Shown here piece by piece: positions 1 through 7,450 of a stretch of 47,764 bases of DNA; within the stretch, counting starts at the first letter, position 1; every line of letters begins with the position of its first letter. The notes beneath the pieces were generated by a model. The model searched no databases and was not told the DNA's origin. It saw nothing but the letters and a program-made list of their open reading frames with translations. Source of the stretch: Mycobacterium sp. AT1. Lineage in GTDB: Bacteria; Actinomycetota; Actinomycetes; Mycobacteriales; Mycobacteriaceae. The stretch covers positions 1 to 47,764 of the forward strand of contig NZ_MVOC01000041.1 of assembly GCF_002043095.1 (NCBI RefSeq), read 5' to 3'. The position numbers were made by a program, and so were the translations under genes.

Positions 1-177
1 CGGCATGCTTCATAGTGTGACAATCGTATCTGCTGAATTTGCTGGATTGCCTATTTGCGGGGGTGTCGGCACGCCGAGGAATTCGCGGACCGACTCGGTG
101 CCGGCGAGTTGGATGTCGCTGCGCGCAACGGTCTGCCACTGGTCTTGGTCCATCGTGAACGCCAGCATGGTGTCGGG
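1..177. repeat. 177-bp direct repeat, left copy
   Basis: This stretch matches 7274-7450 with 4 substitutions in 177 bases and no gaps. The match stops abruptly after position 177 and may continue left of the window. It contains the last 55 or so codons of a GNAT acetyltransferase gene (minus strand, stop at 10-12) and the ATG of the gene that overlaps that stop (11-13, minus strand). Confidence 0.95.
10..177 (-). pseudogene. 3' fragment of a GNAT acetyltransferase gene
   Basis: The minus-strand reading encodes the same C-terminus as the intact acetyltransferase at 7283-8002 (DTMLAFTMDQDQWQTVARSD and on to the shared last residues), with two amino-acid changes. Homology ends at position 177, so the catalytic GNAT core is missing and no function is expected. 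The fragment looks like the displaced original 3' end of the gene, left behind when the intervening block arrived, or one arm of a duplication. The reading frame stays open a little further upstream but into unrelated sequence. Confidence 0.8.
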
Positions 178-208
178 CAGAGTGTGAATCGTGGGCCGGG
201 GGAATGCT

Positions 209-832
209 CTACCTGGTGATGAACCCGTCGTCGACTCCGGCGGCATACAGTTCGGCCTTCGTGTGTACGGGATGACCTACGCTGGCGTACTTGTCGCGGA
301 CACGATCGATGTACTGCTTGGCGGTACTTGGTGCGACGCCCATCCGCCGAGCCACGCTGTCGAGCTTCAGGCCGCATGCGTAGAGCCGAAGGGCCTCGAG
401 CTCGTTGTCGGACAACTTGGGGCGGTCGGCGTCATGATCGGTGACCAAGGCTTTCGCCAATGCGGGGCTCATCCACTTCTGACCGACCAGCGCGCAATTG
501 ATGGCGCCCGCAAGGTCATCGGCGCCATCGGTCTTGGCGACGACACCCGCTACACCGGCCGCGAGCATGCGTCGCACGTGTCGCGCACTGCCCAGCGCCG
601 ACACGATGAGTACCGGAACGCCACGAGCCGTGAGCTCGGCGACGATCCGCTCGTCGGCCAGGCCGCCGGCGTCGAGGTCGAGATCGAGCAGGAGCATGTC
701 CAGCTCGTCGTGTACGACCGCCTCGATGGTGTCAGCGGTGCGCACGTCGTGTCCAAGGCCGCGGACGATCCCGGCGAGTGCTTCCCTGACCAACACGTGG
801 TCGTCGACCACCGCGATGTGTGCCACGGTCAC
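209..832 (-). CDS. NarL/FixJ-family two-component response regulator
   Basis: The 207-residue product has an N-terminal receiver domain: acidic pair D10-D11, probable phosphoacceptor D50 in LLLDLDLD, the Ser of VSAL, and the Lys of AKTDG. A C-terminal LuxR-type helix-turn-helix follows, from about residue 140 (LSDNELEALRLYACGL... VARRMGVAPSTAKQYIDRVR). It probably regulates transcription after phosphotransfer from the kinase encoded just upstream. The GTG at 832 is chosen because it overlaps the kinase stop by 4 bp (GTGA), which implies translational coupling; an upstream TTG or GTG would lengthen the overlap. The stop lies only 32 bp from the edge of the left direct repeat. Target genes cannot be read from the sequence. 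Confidence 0.9.
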   Translation of the reverse strand: MTVAHIAVVDDHVLVREALAGIVRGLGHDVRTADTIEAVVHDELDMLLLDLDLDAGGLADERIVAELTARGVPVLIVSALGSARHVRRMLAAGVAGVVAKTDGADDLAGAINCALVGQKWMSPALAKALVTDHDADRPKLSDNELEALRLYACGLKLDSVARRMGVAPSTAKQYIDRVRDKYASVGHPVHTKAELYAAGVDDGFITR

Positions 833-3108
833 CACCTGATTTCGACGAGACCATCGGAGTCCGAACACCTTACATCGACACCACCCGGGAACGATGCGGC
901 GAGGACGTCGGGTCCGGCCGCCGTCGCGCTAGCCGGCGCCAGCAGGATCATCTCGCCACCGCCGGCGGAGCGGAACACGCCCACCGACACCGCCTCATCC
1001 GGATCGCAGGCGGCGAGGACTGCGATGACGGTTCTCGACACCGCGCGAGCGGCTACCGCATCCAGAGTGCCCTCCTCGACGTTGATGTCGAGTCGAACCC
1101 TGGCCCGCTTCGCTGCGTCGATGATCCCGACGAACGCTTCTGTGACGTCACCCGACTCGTAGGGCAATCCGATCAATGCACGCAGGTAGGACTCCTCGAG
1201 CGAGGCCGCGGCACGAACGTCCGGGTCACGGATCGACGACGGCCGTTGCGAGACGGTCCGCAAGATCTCCCGGGCGTCGTCGATGAGTCCGTCGAAACCC
1301 GTGCTGCGGATAGCGATTTCGGCTGCCAACCGTTCCTGCTGCCGGCGTCCGCGCATCTCGTCGTCGATCTGGGACGCGACGGCATCGGAGAGCCTGCGTA
1401 CCTGTTGACGCATCACCACGAACGCTCCGACCACCAGGGCGTCCGCTACGAGCAACGCAACGGTGGAGCCGCCGCAGCGCGCGGCGTCCTGATGAAGGGC
1501 GACCATCGAGCCGAACGCAATGATCGCCAACGCCGGCACCACGACGCGCATCCGGCCGTCCAACAGGACCAGGGCGGCACAGATCGCTGCTGCGGCATCG
1601 CCAGCCCAGCCGAGATTGGGATGCACTCCGCACACCGACTGCGCGGGTCGCGACAGTCCGTAGATCACCATTCCGCACGCCAGCAGCAGATAGGTCGCCG
1701 CGACGACAAGGAGTGGCAATCCTGCGGCCTCGCCCGCATGCCGCAAGATCAACGTCAGGGCGGCCGCAACGATCAGCCAGAGGAGCACTGCCGGGGTGAC
1801 GGCTGCGACCGACCACCCGGTGCGCAGGGTCGCCGTCACCACGATGACGGCGGCGAACTGCGCGAGCATCACCGCGGAGATCCCCGTCGCCATTCGCGAG
1901 GACGCTCGCTCGAACACGTCGGATCCCACCACCGGCGGCTGCGGGGGGACCTCGATGGCCACGGCCGTGCCCTGACCGGGGACGCTCGTGACGGTGACGT
2001 ACAGGCCGGCGTCCTGAGCACGCGTCGCCATCGACGATCGCGCCGGGCCGGCGTCGCCCATGCCCGACCCGGCATCGGCTAGCACGACGCGTCCCGTCCG
2101 AGGGAAGTACTCGAGACTCGCCTCGGTCACGTTCGCATGCTTGGCCACGTTCGTGGCCGCCTCCTGGACCGTGGAGAGGATTCCACGCAGTTGCCACCCT
2201 GGTTGGTCGGCAAGCCAACGGCGCAGACCGCCGGGGTCGATCGTCCGAAGGTCGACGCCCATGGTGCGGGCGTGGACGACGATGTCGTCGATCGACGTTG
2301 CGGCCTCGTCGCGTCGTCTTTGTAGGGCGTCGACCGCCCGCACGTCGTCGGCGCAGCGTCGCGCGATGACGTCGTCCTGGCTGACGATCCGCCCCGTGGC
2401 TATCGCGCCCAACGTGTTGACGACCGTGTCGTGGAGCAGTCGCGCCCTGCGCCGTCCGGCGTCGGCCTCGAGTTTCTTGCGGGCCAGCGACCGATCGGCC
2501 GTCAGTCGTATACGAGCGCGCAGGTCGGCTTCCCTTGCGACGGAGCGTAACTCGCGTATTGCAACGCCCGCCGCGCATGCCGAGGCCAACGAGTTCAACG
2601 GCAGGAGAACGAGATAGCTGAACGCGTAAGGCGTGAGCTCAACGACCGATACCGCCAGGGATGCACAGATGGCCAGGCTGATCGCGAAGCTGCTCGATAG
2701 CGCTGCAGGCAAGCCGAGCAACAGTCCGGCGAGAATCGACGCCGAGATGCCGATGTTCAGAGCTGCCCGCAGCAGTTCGGTGGCCCCGGTCGCCGCCTGC
2801 GCGGCGACCGCGACTCCGATGACTGCCCACGTCACGAGCAGGGCCGGTGGAGCAAGTCGCTTGAGCAGGACCAGCGTCCAGACCACGGCGTGGCTGCCGA
2901 AGGCGAGCGCGATGATGGGGAGCCGGTCGAGGTCGTCGGAGTTGCCGACGATCAACAGGCATTGCATGGTGGGAGCCAAGGCTGCCCAGAACAACGCCGC
3001 GGTGATGAGTGCCCGATCGACACCGATTCCGTGGCGCTGATCCATGACCGGAGCCGGGCTGCCGGATGCCCGTGCGATCACCGAGCGCCACGACATCTGC
3101 CCGCCCAT
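829..3108 (-). CDS. membrane sensor histidine kinase with duplicated membrane-plus-kinase architecture
   Basis: The product has 759 residues. A first block of about six hydrophobic segments (30-185) is followed by a HisKA_3-like helix with phosphoacceptor H226 in RARLLHDTVVNTLGAI. An ATPase domain of NarX/DesK type follows, with N box EAATNVAKHAN near 316-326 and G box DAGSGM at 345-350. A second membrane block (405-565) leads to a C-terminal cytoplasmic region (575-759) with a dimerisation-like helix and an ATPase-like tail, but no recognisable phosphoacceptor His, N box or G box. The last part therefore looks like a degenerate second kinase module. The partner is the response regulator overlapping the 3' end (GTGA). 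The start is the first ATG; ATG codons at residues 5 and 22 are alternatives. Confidence 0.88.
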   Translation of the reverse strand: MGGQMSWRSVIARASGSPAPVMDQRHGIGVDRALITAALFWAALAPTMQCLLIVGNSDDLDRLPIIALAFGSHAVVWTLVLLKRLAPPALLVTWAVIGVAVAAQAATGATELLRAALNIGISASILAGLLLGLPAALSSSFAISLAICASLAVSVVELTPYAFSYLVLLPLNSLASACAAGVAIRELRSVAREADLRARIRLTADRSLARKKLEADAGRRRARLLHDTVVNTLGAIATGRIVSQDDVIARRCADDVRAVDALQRRRDEAATSIDDIVVHARTMGVDLRTIDPGGLRRWLADQPGWQLRGILSTVQEAATNVAKHANVTEASLEYFPRTGRVVLADAGSGMGDAGPARSSMATRAQDAGLYVTVTSVPGQGTAVAIEVPPQPPVVGSDVFERASSRMATGISAVMLAQFAAVIVVTATLRTGWSVAAVTPAVLLWLIVAAALTLILRHAGEAAGLPLLVVAATYLLLACGMVIYGLSRPAQSVCGVHPNLGWAGDAAAAICAALVLLDGRMRVVVPALAIIAFGSMVALHQDAARCGGSTVALLVADALVVGAFVVMRQQVRRLSDAVASQIDDEMRGRRQQERLAAEIAIRSTGFDGLIDDAREILRTVSQRPSSIRDPDVRAAASLEESYLRALIGLPYESGDVTEAFVGIIDAAKRARVRLDINVEEGTLDAVAARAVSRTVIAVLAACDPDEAVSVGVFRSAGGGEMILLAPASATAAGPDVLAASFPGGVDVRCSDSDGLVEIRW

Positions 3109-3162
3109 CGTCGCCCCGACATCAGCGATGTCAGGGTAACGGGTCGAGGCCTGCCGAGCCGC

Positions 3163-4716
3163 TCAAGGACGTCGCGTGAAACCGATGTCGTCGCCGATGA
3201 CCGTCGCCGGGCCGATCGGCAATTTCTCGGCGTCCGCACCGGCGACCTTCACGAATTCGATCTTCTCCCGCCATGCCATGCGGAGCAGATCTTCGAAGGC
3301 CATGGTGGTGAGTTGTTCACCGGGACAGCGTCGATAGCCAAAGCCGAACGGAGCAAATCCGGCGTAGTCGCACACCGGGAGTGGACGATCGTCGACGACA
3401 CCGAACACCGTGCCGAAGGCACTGTTGTGCAACGCCGCCTTTCGTCCGTCCTTGACGTCGAACGACGCCTTCGGGTCGAAGGGGCACTGCGCCAATCCCA
3501 TTTGCTTGATGCGTGCTTCGTCGACCTGTGCACTGGTGGGTGCCTGCACGTAACGGGACGGGTCGAATGCCTCGGGATTGACCCACTGCACCGGATCCAG
3601 GCTGGTCGAGGTGTGCGGACTGACGATGTAGTTGTGCCGCTCGAAGGCCGGTGGCCGGGTCTCCTCGAGCGCGGAGATGCTGCCGCCGTTGGGTGAGATG
3701 ATCCGAAAGAGCTCCATGACGAAGCGCTCCAGCGGTGGAAAGGCGCTTCCGTCCGGGGTGTCGAACGGCCCGGACATGATCTTCTGGTATTCGGCTTTGA
3801 CCTGTTCGTCACCGCCCTCGCGGCCGAGCTTGGTCATCACGTTGTAGAGACTGTTACCCCACTGGCTGAACGCGACGAAGTTGTGGAAGCACTCGAAGAC
3901 CACGTCCTTGTGGTTGAAGTACTCGCTCTCTTCGCCGTTCTTGAGCCAGTACCACCCGAACGTCTTCTCCGGCTGCGGCGTCTTGCCGGACTGAATGTCC
4001 TTGAGCCGGTCGTCGATCCACGACTTGAGGAACGCAAGATTCTTGCGGACGGTCATGTAATTGTCGTAGACGATCCTCTGGGTCGGATCGCGGTAGGCGA
4101 GCACGGTATTGAAGCTGGCGCCGATCTGACGCACCTCCGGCGGCAGATCCTTGCCCTTCACGCCCAGGTGCAGATCCCAGTAGAGATCCCAGAAGGTGTC
4201 GAGATAGATCCGCATCAACGGCTTGCCCGCGTTGTTCGGACTGAACAGCCCGTCGAAGAACCCGACGATCTTCTGCTGGTACATGCCTTCGTACAGGTCG
4301 GGCGTCACCGCCGACATGTAGATCCGCTTGCGCCGGTTGTCGGGTCCGCGCTTCTCCAACCCCTGCAGGAACACCGTCACGCCGTCTTCCGGTGCGGGCT
4401 TCCAGCTTTCGCTGAGCAGACCCCACAGGTCGTAGGGAAGGGCGTTCTCCTTCGTCAGGGCGACGTCGATCATCGGGAGGACGGGACGTTCACCATCGGA
4501 GAGCGTGTTCAGATACCAAGGCAGGATGGCGTGCTCGACGTAGTCGGCGTCGAATTCGGCGAGGTACTGGGCGCGCAGTTTCGCGATGGCAGCCGCCATC
4601 TGATCATCGGACGCGGCCGCGGGGGAGCTGGTGGGGGAGGAGTTCGCACAGCCGGCCATTGCCGTGAGTCCGGCTACGGCACCTGCTCCGCCTGCGATGA
4701 ATGCACGCCGTCTCAC
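3163..4716 (-). CDS. cytochrome P450-like protein with Tat/lipoprotein signal peptide
   Basis: The 517-residue protein begins with a twin-arginine type leader (MRRRAFIAGG) running into a lipobox ending in Cys23 (LTAMAGC), so it should be exported by Tat and anchored by lipid outside the membrane. The body is P450-like: K-helix ExxR at E335-R338, a PERF-type segment around 380-390 (NPEAFDPSRY), and a heme-binding loop APFGFGYRRCPGE with Cys464 as thiolate ligand. The I helix near 275-295 (HNFVAFSQWGNSLYNVM) lacks the usual oxygen-activating acid/Thr pair, recalling CYP74 or peroxygenase-like enzymes. This would suit a peroxide-using or isomerase role with no cytoplasmic redox partner; that is inference. 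It lies 55 bp left of the kinase gene's start on the same strand. The substrate is unknown. Confidence 0.8.
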   Translation of the reverse strand: MRRRAFIAGGAGAVAGLTAMAGCANSSPTSSPAAASDDQMAAAIAKLRAQYLAEFDADYVEHAILPWYLNTLSDGERPVLPMIDVALTKENALPYDLWGLLSESWKPAPEDGVTVFLQGLEKRGPDNRRKRIYMSAVTPDLYEGMYQQKIVGFFDGLFSPNNAGKPLMRIYLDTFWDLYWDLHLGVKGKDLPPEVRQIGASFNTVLAYRDPTQRIVYDNYMTVRKNLAFLKSWIDDRLKDIQSGKTPQPEKTFGWYWLKNGEESEYFNHKDVVFECFHNFVAFSQWGNSLYNVMTKLGREGGDEQVKAEYQKIMSGPFDTPDGSAFPPLERFVMELFRIISPNGGSISALEETRPPAFERHNYIVSPHTSTSLDPVQWVNPEAFDPSRYVQAPTSAQVDEARIKQMGLAQCPFDPKASFDVKDGRKAALHNSAFGTVFGVVDDRPLPVCDYAGFAPFGFGYRRCPGEQLTTMAFEDLLRMAWREKIEFVKVAGADAEKLPIGPATVIGDDIGFTRRP

Positions 4717-4860
4717 GGTCGTCTCTCCTGTCGATCCAAGTCTGATCTGCCGAATACGTTTTCGCGCAGCGTATTTCGTTGCCCTTCGCGGCAGTGTGAT
4801 GTCGCCAGACTAGCCGCAGCGCAGCGGCGGACGCCTGGCGTCGCAGGATCGCGGCACATT

Positions 4861-4880
4861 TGTCCCCCGAAGAGGGGACA
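4861..4880. promoter_or_regulatory. 7-bp inverted repeat TGTCCCC-N6-GGGGACA
   Basis: Arms TGTCCCC (4861-4867) and GGGGACA (4874-4880) are perfectly complementary around a 6-base spacer. The repeat lies about 145 bp upstream of the P450-like gene. It could be an operator, or a hairpin in a leader RNA; the sequence does not distinguish these. Confidence 0.45.
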
Positions 4881-4954
4881 GAAAGGGCGTTTACATGCTG
4901 CTGCAACATGAAATCCTGGACCTTCTGAAGCGGGACATCGCCACGCCGTCAACG

Positions 4955-5004
4955 ATTTCGGCGGCTCGACGCCTAGGTTTCAGTTCCACTGAACCCGCCG
5001 AAAT
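4955..5004. promoter_or_regulatory. nested inverted repeat upstream of a secreted-protein gene
   Basis: Outer arms ATTTCGGCGG (4955-4964) and CCGCCGAAAT (4995-5004) are a perfect 10-bp inverted repeat. Inside, TTCAGT (4979-4984) and ACTGAA (4988-4993) form a second one around TCC. The structure ends 46 bp before the ATG at 5051, so it is a candidate operator or 5'-UTR stem-loop for that gene. Confidence 0.45.
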
Positions 5005-5050
5005 TGGGTGTTACGCTTCCGCCGACATTTGAACTGAAATGAGGGTTGAC

Positions 5051-5485
5051 ATGGTCAAAGTCATTTGGGCGTCAACGATCGTCGCTGGGGGCGTCATCGC
5101 GGCGGGGATCTCTACGGGCGTCACCGCGTGGGCTGATGGGCCTGGTGGCTATGTCGAGGACACGAGTCAAATCTCCGAGGCGGTCGGTACCGGTGTGTTC
5201 GACGGCGCTCTAGCCGGATTCCGCGCGACCGGCACCACCAATGACGAGGCTTCGGCACGTGTCGTCGCGGCGTGTGAGGCCGCCGGGGGGCAAGCGTGCA
5301 CCAGCGACGAGGTCACCAACGACGATCTCTGCATCCTGTCATTGGCCGATAACACGAACAGTGTCGTTGCCGGCGGCGCCGGGGCAACCATCGAGGCCGC
5401 CCGTGGTGATGCGGTCGCGCGGGCGGCGGCCAACGGTACGCCCCTTTCGCCAGCTGCCACCATCGTGATCTCGGCGTGCCCGTAG
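5051..5485 (+). CDS. small exported protein, possibly DUF4189-like
   Basis: The 144-residue product has a signal peptide-like N-terminus (VIWASTIVAGGVIAAGIS... TAWADG) and a mature part containing four cysteines, with alternating Ala-rich helical and short strand-like segments (ARVVAACEAAGGQACTSDE; the last Cys is in the final dipeptide). Cys spacing and Ala-rich helices recall DUF4189-type mycobacterial exported proteins, but the match is loose. The ATG at 5051 is preferred over an in-frame ATG 12 bp upstream because GAGGG sits 5 bases before it. Role unknown. Confidence 0.7.
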   Translation: MVKVIWASTIVAGGVIAAGISTGVTAWADGPGGYVEDTSQISEAVGTGVFDGALAGFRATGTTNDEASARVVAACEAAGGQACTSDEVTNDDLCILSLADNTNSVVAGGAGATIEAARGDAVARAAANGTPLSPAATIVISACP

Positions 5486-5555
5486 GAGTAGAGGCCATAG
5501 ACGTTGCAGTACAAGACCATTGACATCGAGTACCGGCCCGAAAGGCAGAACACGC

Positions 5556-5777
5556 ATGACACATCGGGGTAAATCATCAACATTGTTGGTCGTGACTGCG
5601 GCAGTCGTGGCCTTGGTCTCGGCTCCGGCCGCCGAGGCTCGAGCGACCTGCCAAACTGCGGGTGGTACGACGACCACCTGCCAAACCAATGGCAGTACGT
5701 CCATCAAGGTCGTGCCGGGGACGACGGCACCTCCCGCCTACACGGTCGCCTTTCCGTGGTTTGGCCGCCGCTGGTGA
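5556..5777 (+). CDS. small secreted protein
   Basis: The 73-residue product has a clear Sec signal peptide (SSTLLVVTAAVVALVSAPAAEA) followed by a short mature peptide of about 45 residues. The mature part contains a repeated TCQT motif (ATCQTAGGTTTTCQTNG) and ends in an aromatic patch (PWFGRRW). Two Cys could form a disulphide. The ATG at 5556 places the positive residues (HRGK) directly before the hydrophobic core; an AAAGG lies about 9 bases upstream. The gene lies between another exported protein and glutaminase on the same strand. No family recognised. Confidence 0.65.
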   Translation: MTHRGKSSTLLVVTAAVVALVSAPAAEARATCQTAGGTTTTCQTNGSTSIKVVPGTTAPPAYTVAFPWFGRRW

Positions 5778-5938
5778 CGATGTCGGTGGAGGTGGCGCTC
5801 AACCTGAAGACCATTGCCGGTGCCGCGTGGCCGCGAGCCACTGATTGGGTGCCGGGTAGATAGTGGTACGAAACCCGTAGACGGCGAGTGTGGGTCGGCA
5901 CCCACCGGGGACACGACGGCTGACACGGGAGGCACGCG

Positions 5939-6955
5939 GTGGATGTTCATGTCGATGGAGTCGCGCAGGTCGTGTCGACGGGGCACTTGCCAGGCGGGGA
6001 CGAGGTCTCGTCGTTGGTCGACGACGCCCACACCCGGTATCGGCAGGATGCCAGCGGTTCAGTGGCCGACTTCATACCGGTACTCGCCCAGGCCGATCCC
6101 ACCTTGTTCGGCGTGTGCGTCGCCGACGTCGACGGCGAGCTGCACGCGTCGGGTGATACCGATGTCGAGTTCTCGATTCAGTCGATCTCGAAGGCGTTCG
6201 TGTACGCGTTGGTGTGCGAGGAGTTCGGGCACGCCGTCGTGGGTGAGCGGATCGGAGTGAACAACACCGGTCTGCCGTTCAATTCGGTGGTGGCCATCGA
6301 ACTCAACGACGGACATCCGATGAACCCAATGGTCAACGCCGGGGCGATCGCGACGACGGCACTGATGCCGGGGGCCACCCCGGCCGAACAGTGGAACTCC
6401 ATCCACGAGGGCCTATCCCGCTTTGCGGGAAGGTCGCTGACCGTCGATGACGTTGTGTATCAATCGGAATCACACACCAATCAACGCAACCAGGCCATCG
6501 CTCGACTGCTGGAATCTTATGGCCGCATCGACCTCGACCCCCTCGCCGTCGTCGACCTCTACACCAAACAGTGCGCCCTGCGGGTCAACGTCACCGATCT
6601 TGCCGTCATGGGCGCCACCCTCGCCGATGGCGGGGTCAATCCCCGCACCGGCGAGCAGGTGGTATCCGCTCAGGTGTGTCGCGACACCCTGGCGATCCTG
6701 GCGGCCAATGGTCTCTACGAGCGCTCCGGGGAATGGCTGTTCGAGATCGGGCTGCCCGGCAAGTCCGGTGTATCGGGCGGAATCGTCTCCGTGGCGCCAG
6801 GAAAGGCGGGTATCGGTGTGTTTTCTCCACCGCTGGACTTCGCCGGGAACAGTGTGCGCGGACAACACGCCACTGCCTATTTGTCCCGAGTCCTCGGGCT
6901 CAACATCTTCGCATCCGACGTACATGCACCCGCAGTGAAAGGCCACCGGATCTGA
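5939..6955 (+). CDS. glsA: glutaminase (serine-dependent beta-lactamase fold)
   Basis: The 338-residue product matches the bacterial glutaminase A family over its length. It should hydrolyse L-glutamine to glutamate and ammonia in the cytoplasm. The SxxK catalytic motif is Ser82-Ile-Ser-Lys85 in FSIQSISKAF. Family signatures include the Asn-rich substrate region NPMVNAGAI and SESHTNQRNQAIARLL. The C-terminal GLPGKSGVSGGI and GNSVRGQ segments are also typical. The GTG at 5939 is chosen because a strong GGGAGG lies about 8 bases upstream. No STAS or ankyrin extension is seen. It is the last intact gene of the block between the direct repeats. Confidence 0.93.
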   Translation: MDVHVDGVAQVVSTGHLPGGDEVSSLVDDAHTRYRQDASGSVADFIPVLAQADPTLFGVCVADVDGELHASGDTDVEFSIQSISKAFVYALVCEEFGHAVVGERIGVNNTGLPFNSVVAIELNDGHPMNPMVNAGAIATTALMPGATPAEQWNSIHEGLSRFAGRSLTVDDVVYQSESHTNQRNQAIARLLESYGRIDLDPLAVVDLYTKQCALRVNVTDLAVMGATLADGGVNPRTGEQVVSAQVCRDTLAILAANGLYERSGEWLFEIGLPGKSGVSGGIVSVAPGKAGIGVFSPPLDFAGNSVRGQHATAYLSRVLGLNIFASDVHAPAVKGHRI

Positions 6956-6960
6956 CGCCC

Positions 6961-7150
6961 GTGGACACCGAATTCGCCGGAATCGATCCGTCGCCGCTCA
7001 GGACGGCCGCACCGTCCACCATCTCGGCGCTGGCGGCGCCCGTGGCGCCGACCGTCACCGATCCGGCTCCCGCGGTCACCGAGGGTGCGGACGCCGGCGT
7101 CAACGGCGTTCCCCTGTCCGGAGCGCCGAGCACCAAGCCCGCGACTCAGC
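6961..7150 (+). pseudogene. probable truncated Ala/Pro/Thr-rich coding fragment
   Basis: From a GTG at 6961, 6 bp after the glutaminase stop, the plus frame reads with strong third-position GC and a plausible low-complexity Ala/Pro/Val/Thr composition (APSTISALAAPVAPTVTDPA...) for about 60 codons. Near 7150 the codon usage collapses, and the frame then runs through to 7293 inside the direct repeat. I read this as the start or linker of a gene cut by the recombination junction. A chance open frame is possible. Confidence 0.35.
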
Positions 7151-7286
7151 GCACTTGCACAGCTCGACGATCTTGGTGCACCGCGACCAGCGCGAGTGCG
7201 AGAGTGGCCCATCGCCACGGGGATCGCGGCGCGGGCCGTGCCGACGGGGCCGGCAGCTCATCGTGGGGCTGGGCGGCATGCTTCAT
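7146..7286 (-). pseudogene. truncated 5' end of the gene downstream of the GNAT acetyltransferase
   Basis: The ATG at 7286-7284 overlaps the GNAT stop codon by 4 bp (ATGA), a normal coupled start. The frame reads MKHAAQPHDELPAPSARPAP then SPWRWATLALALVAV, a cytoplasmic leader entering a membrane segment. After about 36 codons the hydrophobic segment breaks off (HQDRRAVQVR, stop). The same start exists in the left repeat (11-13) and runs off the window, so the intact copy probably lies to the left. The 46-codon product is unlikely to be functional. Confidence 0.55.
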
Positions 7287-7450
7287 AGTGTGACAATCGT
7301 ATCTGCTGAATTTGCTGGATTGCCTATTTGCGGGGGTGTTGGCACGCCGAGGAATTCGCGGGCCGACTCGGTGCCCGCGAGTTGGATGTCGCTGCGCGCA
7401 ACGGTCTGCCACTGGTCTCGGTCCATCGTGAACGCCAGCATGGTGTCGGG
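7274..7450. repeat. 177-bp direct repeat, right copy
   Basis: This is the partner of positions 1-177 (4 mismatches). Here the repeat is part of the intact GNAT acetyltransferase gene plus the first codons of the overlapping downstream gene. It bounds the block 178-7273 on the right. Confidence 0.95.

Larger units (their letters stand above)
4717..5050. other. 334-bp divergent intergenic region
   Basis: This separates the leftward P450-like gene from a rightward secreted-protein gene. No convincing coding frame was seen. It contains two inverted repeats, listed separately (4861-4880 and 4955-5004), and is more AT-rich than its surroundings near both gene starts. It must hold both promoters, but I could not assign -10 hexamers with confidence. 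Confidence 0.6.

Noticed and set aside
191..1162. 323-codon plus-strand frame over the response regulator region
   Set aside because: It lies opposite the response regulator and kinase and shows no domain; it is a GC-driven shadow.
1..7450. Transposon or insertion sequence interpretation of the 177-bp repeats
   Set aside because: No transposase or integrase is encoded between the copies, and the repeats are direct and consist of host gene sequence rather than terminal inverted repeats.
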